In this document: piece by piece, positions 38,123 through 45,832 of the stretch
Position numbering within the stretch: the stretch's first letter is position 1
How the letters are laid out: every line of letters begins with the position of its first letter
Source: Echinicola rosea
GTDB taxonomy: Bacteria > Bacteroidota > Bacteroidia > Cytophagales > Cyclobacteriaceae
Length of the DNA: 64,000 bases
Direction of reading: 5' to 3'
Assembly (NCBI RefSeq): GCF_005281475.1
Contig: NZ_CP040106.1
Location: forward strand, 2,880,501-2,944,500
The notes under the pieces: model-generated
The model's input: the letters and a program-made list of their open reading frames with translations, nothing else
What the model was told of the DNA's origin: nothing
The model's database searches: none
Translations under genes and position numbers: made by a program

Positions 38123-41100
38123 ATGGTAATGAAAGCCTTTTTTATGAATTATAAGCTAATGAGAAGTGTGGTTTTGGCGGTCATGGCCATGACGGTACAC
38201 TGTCAGCCACTATCGGCACAGCAATATAAGGTCTTCCAGCTTGGAAGTCCATCGGGCAATGGTCATGGTTTTGCGCTATATCCTGACGGTTATGAGGATT
38301 TTATCGCCCAAGATTTTGGATTTGAGGATCGGATATTTTGGATCGGTAGGGATGATCCGCAAACTGATTTTCCTTATGTCCTTCCAGGTCCAAAAGATGC
38401 ATGGGGAGGGACAGGACACACTGCAGGAATCCGTTCCCATTTTCTAAACCTGGCCTTCGAGCTTGATGAGTTCCAGCCAACCACCGGTCAGCTTAGGATA
38501 GACCTTGCAGATGCCGATTCATTACATGCCGCCATACTGAAAGTCACTGTCAATGGTAAAGGGCACCATTACCAATTAAAACCAGGAAAAGGGACAGCCC
38601 TTAAGGGCAAAGGATCAGCAAAAGGGAAGGAGCAGTTGGTCGTTGTTGACTTGCCTGAGGGGCTTTTAAAAAGTGGAATGAACAAAATTACGTTGACCAG
38701 CCTTGATGGGAGTTGGTTGGCTTTTGATCACATTTCCCTTTCGGCTTCAAGTCTGTTAAAGGTACAGCCCCCTGAGCGAGCAGTAGTGGGGGAGATAAGT
38801 CCAGCCTCATATCAAACAGAGGGAGATGCAGGACTTCACCAGCCGCTGCTGGTGGCCGCTTATCACCTTGAAGGCTCCCCAGAGATTATCGTTGAATTGG
38901 ACGGAACCGAAATCCTTCGCCAAGGTTTGGTGGCCGGTGAATACCTGCTGGAAGCTCCCATGCCTGTCGTCCACAAGGAAAAAGAAAGCCATTATAAGAT
39001 CAAACTGGATGGGAGTACGGTAAAAGAGGGCACTGTAAAAAGAATGCCCCAAAACACCAGAAAATGGAGCCAATATGTCAATACCCTCATAGGAGCGGGG
39101 CATTCCAGGTGGATGATCGCGCCGGGGCCTTGGATGCCTTTTGGGATGGTAAAGCTAAGCCCGGACAATCAGAACTCCGGTTGGCAGGCGGGCTATGACC
39201 CTACTTTCGAATCGATTGGGACTTTTAGCCATATCCATGAATGGACTATGGCCGGCCTGGGGACTTTTCCGACGATTGCGGGGCCTGTACAGACCACCGT
39301 CGGTGACCAAGGTGATGTCCAGACAGGTTACCGATCTTCATTTGACAAACAAACAGAGCAGGCTGGAATTGGAATGTACAAAGTACATCTGACCGATACG
39401 GATATCTGGGCTTCCCTTACTTCCACGGAGAGGGCGTCGATGCAGCTATACGAATATGGAAAAGGGGATCTCGGGCGGATCATGATCGATCTGGCCATTC
39501 CTTCTGAGTACCGGTACCAGATAGAATCCTGCGAGATTACCCGTGTTTCTCCTACACGGATAGAAGGCAAAAGCCATCAGCTGACCCCAGATGCATGGTC
39601 CAAGGGAGTGGGGCAGGATTATATCGTTCATTTTGTGATTGAGTTTGACCGCCCATTTGAGCGGTTTTCCCATTGGAAAGACGGTGAGATCCTTCATGGC
39701 ACTGACTTAGTGGCTAAGGAGCCGAAGAATGCAGGTGCTTTTGTTGAATTTGACTTACAGGATTCCAAAAGTGTGAAAATGAGAACGGGAATATCCTATG
39801 TGAGCATCGAGAATGCTGCTGAAAACCTGTCCAAGGAAATTTCCACACCTTTTGGATGGGACTTTGATGCGGTGGTGGCCCATCAACGCGACACTTGGGA
39901 CAAGCTGCTTGGCAGACTCAAGGTAAGCAGTAATGATGCAAGGGAAAAGGAGCGCTTTTATACCAATATGTACAGGGCTTTGGCCAGTAGGAATACCTTT
40001 TCTGATGTGGACGGACGATGGAGGGATGCCGATGAAAATATCCAGCAGCTGGAACGCCCAGATGACCTTGCCCTCGGCTGTGACGCTTTTTGGAATACCT
40101 TCTGGAACCTTAACCAGTTTTGGAATCTGGTCACGCCTGATTGGAGCAATCGCTGGGTGCGGTCTCAGCTTGCCATGTATGATAATGCCGGATGGCTCGC
40201 TAAAGGCCCTGCAGGAATGGAGTACATTCCCGTGATGGTGGCCGAGCATGAAATCCCCTTGATCGTCGGAGCCTACCAAATGGGCATCAGGGACTATGAT
40301 GTGCACAAAGCTTTGGAAGCTGTAGTAAAGATGCAGTCCACCGAAGCCACGGAAGTAGGAGGAGGGTTTGCCGGAAACAGAGATTTGGCGCACTACCTCG
40401 AATATGGCTACGTGCCCCATGATCTGGGAAGGTTTTCCAATTCCTTGGAGTATAGTTTTGACGATTGGACTGTAGGGCAGTTTGCCAAATCCTTGGGAGA
40501 GACCTCCATCTATGAAGCATTTGACAAAAGAGGGGCTTGGTGGAAACATGTTATTGACCCAGCGTCAGGTTACGCAAGGATGAAAAATGCCAAAGGAGAA
40601 TGGCTGGAAGATTTTGATCCGTTTCGATCCGGTGCCAATCACCATTATGTGGAAGGAAATGCTTGGCAGCTCACCTTTTTTGTTCCCCAAGATGTACCCG
40701 GTCTTATGGAGGCTATCGGAAAGGAAAAATTTCTCGAAAGACTGGAATGGGGCTTTTCGGAAAGCGACAGGTGGCGCTTTAATGGCCCCAACGACCAATA
40801 CTGGGATTTTCCAGTGGTGCAGGGGAACCAGCAGTCCATGCATTTCGCCTTTCTTTTCAATTATGCAGGCAAGCCTTGGTTGACCCAAAAATGGAGCAGG
40901 GCCATCATGGACCGGTATTATGGTCATGGGGTTACCAATGCCTATCTGGGTGATGAGGATCAGGGACAGATGAGTGCTTGGTTTATCATGGCTTCACTTG
41001 GTCTTTTCCAAGTGGATGGAGGAACCAGGGCCAGCCCTATATATGAAATTGGCAGTCCACTTTTCGGACGAGTGGAAATTGATCTTGGCAACAGGTTTGG

Positions 41101-41296
41101 AAGAGGAGAGACCTTTACCATCCGGGCCGTGAATGCCGACAGAAAAAACATCTACGTGCAGAAAGCCACCCTCAATGGCAAACCACTTAACCGTTTTTGG
41201 TTTGAGGCTGCTTCGCTTCTCAAGGGGGGAGAATTGGTCCTGGAAATGGGCGATACTCCGAACGAGGAATGGGGAAATACCTCCCTTCCCTATTGA
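38123..41296 (+). CDS. GH92 exo-alpha-mannosidase with extra N-terminal domain
   Basis: 1057 residues against ~750 for plain GH92 enzymes. A signal peptide ends near PLSAQ. Residues 35-300 form a beta-sandwich (FQLGSPSGNGHGFALYPDGYEDF...DSLHAAILKVTVNGKGHHYQL) resembling domain III of rhamnogalacturonan lyases, a likely carbohydrate-binding part. The GH92 core begins about 315 (YVNTLIGAGHSRWMIAPGPW) and holds EGNAWQ near 844 (position of the catalytic acid) and GDEDQGQMSAW near 944 (general base region). GH92 enzymes are calcium-dependent alpha-mannosidases removing terminal mannose. Start uncertain among nearby ATGs. Confidence 0.88.
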   Translation: MVMKAFFMNYKLMRSVVLAVMAMTVHCQPLSAQQYKVFQLGSPSGNGHGFALYPDGYEDFIAQDFGFEDRIFWIGRDDPQTDFPYVLPGPKDAWGGTGHTAGIRSHFLNLAFELDEFQPTTGQLRIDLADADSLHAAILKVTVNGKGHHYQLKPGKGTALKGKGSAKGKEQLVVVDLPEGLLKSGMNKITLTSLDGSWLAFDHISLSASSLLKVQPPERAVVGEISPASYQTEGDAGLHQPLLVAAYHLEGSPEIIVELDGTEILRQGLVAGEYLLEAPMPVVHKEKESHYKIKLDGSTVKEGTVKRMPQNTRKWSQYVNTLIGAGHSRWMIAPGPWMPFGMVKLSPDNQNSGWQAGYDPTFESIGTFSHIHEWTMAGLGTFPTIAGPVQTTVGDQGDVQTGYRSSFDKQTEQAGIGMYKVHLTDTDIWASLTSTERASMQLYEYGKGDLGRIMIDLAIPSEYRYQIESCEITRVSPTRIEGKSHQLTPDAWSKGVGQDYIVHFVIEFDRPFERFSHWKDGEILHGTDLVAKEPKNAGAFVEFDLQDSKSVKMRTGISYVSIENAAENLSKEISTPFGWDFDAVVAHQRDTWDKLLGRLKVSSNDAREKERFYTNMYRALASRNTFSDVDGRWRDADENIQQLERPDDLALGCDAFWNTFWNLNQFWNLVTPDWSNRWVRSQLAMYDNAGWLAKGPAGMEYIPVMVAEHEIPLIVGAYQMGIRDYDVHKALEAVVKMQSTEATEVGGGFAGNRDLAHYLEYGYVPHDLGRFSNSLEYSFDDWTVGQFAKSLGETSIYEAFDKRGAWWKHVIDPASGYARMKNAKGEWLEDFDPFRSGANHHYVEGNAWQLTFFVPQDVPGLMEAIGKEKFLERLEWGFSESDRWRFNGPNDQYWDFPVVQGNQQSMHFAFLFNYAGKPWLTQKWSRAIMDRYYGHGVTNAYLGDEDQGQMSAWFIMASLGLFQVDGGTRASPIYEIGSPLFGRVEIDLGNRFGRGETFTIRAVNADRKNIYVQKATLNGKPLNRFWFEAASLLKGGELVLEMGDTPNEEWGNTSLPY

Positions 41297-41355
41297 GGGA
41301 AGCAAAGTACTCGCCAATATGTAAACAACATTGAACAACAATAACCCAAAATTTC

Positions 41356-42657
41356 ATGAAAAACTACTTGGCAATACCTGTATTCATATTATTTGCACTA
41401 GCGGTAAATGGCCAAAATAATGGAGAAAATCAGGACAAACTTTCGAATCGCGTTCCTGACAATGAAAAACTTGAGAAGGTAAAGGAAATGGCCTTAAAAG
41501 TAGTATCCGAGGGCTTTAATGCAGGGGATGGATACCGGGAGGTCTGGATAAGGGATTATAATACCTTCATTAATATCGCCACCAAAGTTCACCCGAAGGA
41601 AACACTAAAGGAAAACCTACTTGTGTTTTTCAGGATGCAGGGAGATGATGGGAATATCATAGATGGCTTTACACCAGTGGCGTCCATAGGAGAAGACGAA
41701 TCCGATTTTAGTTATTCGGAGCTGGAGCCAAGGTACGCGGGCCACAAAAACACCGTGGAGACCGACCAAGAGACTTCTTTGGTGCAGACTGTCTATAAGT
41801 ATATCAAGGCTACCGGTGATTTCGCACTGCTTTCTGAAACGATAGGGGGTAAAACGGTAGCTGAGCGATTGGAGTGGTCCATGGATTATCTGATGGAGCA
41901 CCGTTTTGACAGGGAGCATGGCCTGCTCTGGGGAGCAACTACTGCCGACTGGGGAGATGTGCAGCCAGAGCACGGATGGGGAGTAGATATTGATGAAAAC
42001 ACCCATAGGGCCATTGATGTTTATGATAATGCCATGATGGTCATTGCTTTGGATAACCTGATGGAAATAATGCCAGGTAGCCGTGAAAAGTGGGATCCTA
42101 TCAAGGGGCAATTGGAAGAAAATATCAGAAAGCACCTCTGGGACACTGAGGCGCAAAAGTTCATTCCCCATGTCTATTTGGAGGGTTCACCTTTTCCAGA
42201 AGATTTCAAGGAGAATGAGATTTTTTATTTTGGCGGCACTGCTATCGCCATCGAAGCGGGGTTGCTGACGCATGAGGAAATCGAACATTCCCTGAATCAA
42301 ATGGTTTCTCTCGTGAAACAAGCCGGTGCGCCCTCTATCGGATTGACAGTTTATCCTCCATATCCGGCAGGCTATTTTGCCAATAAGATCATGAATCCGG
42401 AGTACAGTTACCAAAACGGAGGCGACTGGACCTGGTTTGGAGGAAGGATGGTCCTGGAATTGGTCAAAAATGGATTTGTTGAAGAAGCCTACAGGGAAAT
42501 ACAGCCAATGGTCGATAGGGTGATAGAAAACGATGGTTTTTACGAGTGGTATTCAGTCGATAACCAACCGCGTGGATCAGGAACTTTTAGGGGAAGCGCA
42601 GGAGTGCTTTATGATGCCATAGTGGCCTTACAGCAATACGAGAATCAGGAAAAATAG
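41356..42657 (+). CDS. Exported (alpha/alpha)6-barrel glycoside hydrolase, family not assigned
   Basis: 433 residues with a signal peptide (ending AVNGQ). The helical pattern and motifs REVWIRDYNTFINIA, YAGHKNTVETDQETSLVQTVYKYI, LLWGATTADWGDVQ and GGDWTWFGGRMVLELV point to a six-hairpin (alpha/alpha)6 glycosidase. It is not an obvious GH125 or GH63 sequence. Acidic residues in WIRD and TADWGD could be catalytic. In this locus it may trim mannose or glucose from the same glycan as the GH92 enzymes. Function inferred from location. Confidence 0.6.
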   Translation: MKNYLAIPVFILFALAVNGQNNGENQDKLSNRVPDNEKLEKVKEMALKVVSEGFNAGDGYREVWIRDYNTFINIATKVHPKETLKENLLVFFRMQGDDGNIIDGFTPVASIGEDESDFSYSELEPRYAGHKNTVETDQETSLVQTVYKYIKATGDFALLSETIGGKTVAERLEWSMDYLMEHRFDREHGLLWGATTADWGDVQPEHGWGVDIDENTHRAIDVYDNAMMVIALDNLMEIMPGSREKWDPIKGQLEENIRKHLWDTEAQKFIPHVYLEGSPFPEDFKENEIFYFGGTAIAIEAGLLTHEEIEHSLNQMVSLVKQAGAPSIGLTVYPPYPAGYFANKIMNPEYSYQNGGDWTWFGGRMVLELVKNGFVEEAYREIQPMVDRVIENDGFYEWYSVDNQPRGSGTFRGSAGVLYDAIVALQQYENQEK

Positions 42658-42661
42658 GGTA

Positions 42662-43609
42662 ATGGAAAGACCAAAAGCATCACCAGCAAAGGAAGCAGCG
42701 TTGCAGGTTGGAGTGGATATTGGTGGAAGCCATATTACGGCATGCCTTTTTGATGACGAGCACCAGGAGCTTCTGCTGGAGTCCATGTCCACCCGGCACC
42801 CTGATCCAAATGGAACAGCTGACGAGCTCATAGGTGTATGGGCTGAGGCCATTGAGCAAGCTATGAATCAATCCAATAGACCAATAAAGGGGATTGGAAT
42901 TGCTGTGCCAGGGCCATTTGATTATGCAGAAGGGATCAGCCTGGTCACCGGGGTGAATAAATTCGAATGTATTTACGGAGCCAATATCAAAGCGGAACTT
43001 TCCCGTCGCCTCAACGTGGAAAAATCCCAAATACGGTTTGTCAATGATGCGGCGGCATTTGGCATCGCTGTGACCAAGGTGGGACTTGCCAAAAATGCAG
43101 ATCGCTGCTTGGCCTTGACTTTGGGAACAGGGCTGGGATCATCGTTTTTGGTTGGTGGTGTGCCGGTGCTTTCAGGTGCAGAGGTGCCCAAAAATGGATG
43201 GCTTTATAACGGTGAGTTTAATGGGGAAATGGCAGACGACCATTTTTCTGCCCGCGGATTAGTGAAGCTCTACCAATCTCTTGGAGGAAAGGAAGGGGCA
43301 ACAGCTTTGGATATTTTTAACCTCACCAAATATGATCCAGTGGCCAGTAAAACCTTTGAACTGTTTGGGGAGCGATTGGGCGCTTTCTTGGATCCGTATG
43401 TCCAGCGTTTTGGTGCCCAAATTCTTGTTTTGGGAGGCAACCTGTCACGGTCATTTCCACTCTTTGAACAGCATTTACTTAAAGAGTTGTCCATAAGCAA
43501 TGTGGTAGTTTCCACTATGCTTGATCATGCCCCGCTGATCGGTGGAGCCATGCTTTTTAATGAGCAATATTACGGGGATTTAGCAAGGGTGATAAATAAG
43601 ATGAAATGA
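42662..43609 (+). CDS. ROK-family sugar kinase (mannokinase candidate)
   Basis: 315 residues. The ATP-site motif VGVDIGGSHITACLFD, the substrate loop VNDAAAFGIAVTKVGLAKNADRCLALTLGTGLG and LILGGNLSRSF-type adenosine motif show a ROK kinase. The usual zinc-binding CxCGxxGC motif is absent; the region reads KNGWLYNGEFNGEMADDHFSARG, so the subgroup is atypical. The stop overlaps the MFS permease start (ATGAAATGA), which couples sugar entry to phosphorylation. Mannose as substrate is inferred from the locus. Confidence 0.8.
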   Translation: MERPKASPAKEAALQVGVDIGGSHITACLFDDEHQELLLESMSTRHPDPNGTADELIGVWAEAIEQAMNQSNRPIKGIGIAVPGPFDYAEGISLVTGVNKFECIYGANIKAELSRRLNVEKSQIRFVNDAAAFGIAVTKVGLAKNADRCLALTLGTGLGSSFLVGGVPVLSGAEVPKNGWLYNGEFNGEMADDHFSARGLVKLYQSLGGKEGATALDIFNLTKYDPVASKTFELFGERLGAFLDPYVQRFGAQILVLGGNLSRSFPLFEQHLLKELSISNVVVSTMLDHAPLIGGAMLFNEQYYGDLARVINKMK

Positions 43610-44760
43610 AAGATATAAGTTCAAAAAGGCTACCGTATGGTAAAATTTTACCAGTGTTGCTGAGTTTTGTGGTAATGGGATTTGTGGATATCGTAGGTGT
43701 TTCGACGGGGTATGCGCAGAATGAATTTGACCTTAGCCCAGAAATGGTGCAATTGATTCCTTCTATGGTTTTTGTCTGGTTTTTTGTGCTATCGGTTCCC
43801 ATTAGCCTTCTCCAGAATAGGGTAGGAAAACGAAACGTTTTGCTTGCCGGGATTGGTGCCACAGCATTGGGAATGGCGATCCCTTTTGTCAGTTTTAGCT
43901 ATGGGGTATTCCTTTGCTCCTTTGTGTTGCTCGGAATCGGAAATACCTTAATCCAGGTTTCTTCCAACCCATTGTTGAGGGAAGTCGTTACTGCAGAAAA
44001 ATATCCAAGTATCCTAAGCATTTCACAATTTATCAAGGCTATCAGCTCTTTGTTGGGGCCTTTATTGGTGGCTTTTCTGGCATCCAGGACCGGGGATTGG
44101 AAAAATGTGTTTTTGGTATATGGAGTGGTAGCGATCTGTACGGGAGCTTGGCTGGCGAAAACCCCCATAAAAGAAACCCACGAACAAGCTTCGGCAGGGT
44201 TTAAAGATTGCTTTAGGCTGTTGAAAGACCCAGTGATTGCCTTTATGGTGTTTGCGATATTTTTGACCGTTGGGATTGACGTAGGAATGAACACCAATAT
44301 CCAAGGGCTCTTGGTTTCCAAATTTGATCTTACCCTAGAGGATGCCTCCTTGGGAATCAGTCTTTATTTCTTTTCCTTGTTGGTCAGCCGGTTGCTGGGA
44401 GCCGTGATCTTGGGCAAAATGAGCCATGTGAAGTTTCTAAAATGGTCTGGATGGTTTACAGTGGTGGCCTTTATGTGCTTGATAGTGTCTCCTAGCCTTG
44501 GAGCCACACTGGCTTCCATCATGCTGGTAGGACTGGCCTCGGCAAACTTGTTTCCATTGATCTTTGCATTGACCATCAATAGGACCCCGGAAAGGAGCAA
44601 TGAAATATCAGGGCTGATGACCATGGCGATTGTAGGTGGGGCCGTGGTTCCGTTCATTATGGGAGTGGTCCAGAAGTCCGCAGGTGTGGATTTTGTGTTT
44701 CTCGTCCCTGCAATGGCCGCTGTGGTGCTGTCGTTTTCCTACCGGAAGTTTGTCCGGTAA
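43606..44760 (+). CDS. MFS sugar permease
   Basis: 384 residues with about 12 membrane segments of the major facilitator type. The first half has RVGKRNVLLAGIGATALGMAIPFV (the loop 2-3 Arg/Lys motif) and the second half GAVILGKMSHVKFLKW. Overall it resembles the FucP/hexose symporter group of Bacteroidota. It should carry mannose released in the periplasm into the cytoplasm for the ROK kinase. It overlaps the kinase gene by 4 bases and is followed by the GntR gene after 176 bases. Confidence 0.85.
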   Translation: MKDISSKRLPYGKILPVLLSFVVMGFVDIVGVSTGYAQNEFDLSPEMVQLIPSMVFVWFFVLSVPISLLQNRVGKRNVLLAGIGATALGMAIPFVSFSYGVFLCSFVLLGIGNTLIQVSSNPLLREVVTAEKYPSILSISQFIKAISSLLGPLLVAFLASRTGDWKNVFLVYGVVAICTGAWLAKTPIKETHEQASAGFKDCFRLLKDPVIAFMVFAIFLTVGIDVGMNTNIQGLLVSKFDLTLEDASLGISLYFFSLLVSRLLGAVILGKMSHVKFLKWSGWFTVVAFMCLIVSPSLGATLASIMLVGLASANLFPLIFALTINRTPERSNEISGLMTMAIVGGAVVPFIMGVVQKSAGVDFVFLVPAMAAVVLSFSYRKFVR

Positions 44761-44936
44761 ATTTCAAATAGTGCTCCAATTACTGCCGATAATGAGCATA
44801 AATCGATTTTGGACGGTCATTGGAAAACACCAGATGAATCAATAAGTGGAATTAATGACAAATTGCTTAATTTTGTTTTTTGGTAGCCATTCCAAAAAGG
44901 GCAGATAATTGAAAATTTAACAGCGTAATGTAGCTT

Positions 44937-45683
44937 ATGGAGGTAAGGGAATTTAAGTTGGACCATAAGAGTGCGATTCCATATCATGTGCAGTTGGAGA
45001 AGTACTTAAGGGCATTGATTAAACTGAAGGAATATGCCTCTGGAGAATCGTTGCTGCCAAAAGAAGAGAGTCTCGCCAAGAGGTTTGGCGTTTCCCGAAA
45101 TACCGTAAGACAGGCTATCGATAAGCTGGTACAGGATGGATTAGTGGAAAGAAAAAGAGGGGTCGGATCAAAGGTCGTGGCACAAAATATATCCACACGT
45201 TTAGACCAGTGGATTTCCTTTACGAAGGAAATGCGGGACAAAGGAATTGATGTGGTGGAATATGCCGTGGAGGTTAATTTTGTCCAACCTGACAAGGATG
45301 TTGCGAAGGCATTGAATTTGGGGGCAGATTCAGCGGTTTGTTGTCTCAAGCGGGTGAGGGGGGCAAAGGATGCCAAATATTTGTTCAGTATTTCCTATTT
45401 TCATCCTCGTATTGGCCTGACAGGATCTGAGGATTTTCACCAACCGCTTTATGAAATGTTGGAAAGGGAATGTCATGTAGTCGTAGTGGTATCCAAAGAA
45501 AAACTGAAAGCCATAGCTGCTCCTGCCGTGATTGCCCAGGCATTGGATATAAAGAAAGGGGATCCTGTCCTGAAACGGGAAAGAATCGTACTCGACAGAG
45601 GAGACAGACCTGTCGAATATAACTTGGTATATTATGCTACGGATTATTTTTCCTACGATATTGATATCAAAAGGGAGTTGTAA
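44937..45683 (+). CDS. GntR-family regulator with UTRA domain (HutC type)
   Basis: 248 residues. Winged HTH in 1-75 (KSAIPYHVQLEKYLRALIKLKEYASGESLLPKEESLAKRFGVSRNTVRQAIDKLVQDGLVERKRGVG) and UTRA effector domain in about 95-240. Members usually repress sugar or amino-acid genes and release DNA when a phosphosugar binds. It sits between the two glycan-gene blocks, and identical palindromic sites occur upstream of both susC and the second GH92. No such site was seen in front of its own start. Confidence 0.92.
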   Translation: MEVREFKLDHKSAIPYHVQLEKYLRALIKLKEYASGESLLPKEESLAKRFGVSRNTVRQAIDKLVQDGLVERKRGVGSKVVAQNISTRLDQWISFTKEMRDKGIDVVEYAVEVNFVQPDKDVAKALNLGADSAVCCLKRVRGAKDAKYLFSISYFHPRIGLTGSEDFHQPLYEMLERECHVVVVVSKEKLKAIAAPAVIAQALDIKKGDPVLKRERIVLDRGDRPVEYNLVYYATDYFSYDIDIKREL

Positions 45684-45724
45684 AAATAATTCATTTTGAG
45701 CAGTTCTTATAAAATGATTCATGG

Positions 45725-45773
45725 TTGTAAACCATTATATTATTTCTAACTTTGTTTAAACATATGTACATAT
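45725..45773 (+). promoter_or_regulatory. Promoter and GntR operator of the second GH92 gene
   Basis: -33 TTG (45725-45727), 19 bases, -7 TAACTTTG (45747-45754). TGTTTAAACATAT at 45753-45765 overlaps the -7 box and start-site region, identical to the site upstream of susC. A second perfect palindrome ATATGTACATAT (45762-45773) overlaps it. A bound repressor here would block transcription. Confidence 0.65.
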
Positions 45774-45832
45774 CGTGTTTGTGTTGTGCATATGCATTAC
45801 CTACTATTACCGGACAATAAACCATTGTAAAA

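Noticed and set aside
39755..40549. 264-residue minus-strand frame within the first GH92 gene
   Set aside because: Antisense shadow of a clear GH92 coding region.
45805..45822. ATTACCGGACAATAAACCA near the second GH92, similar to the IS4 end
   Set aside because: Only about 10 bases resemble the IS inverted repeat and there is no second end nearby.
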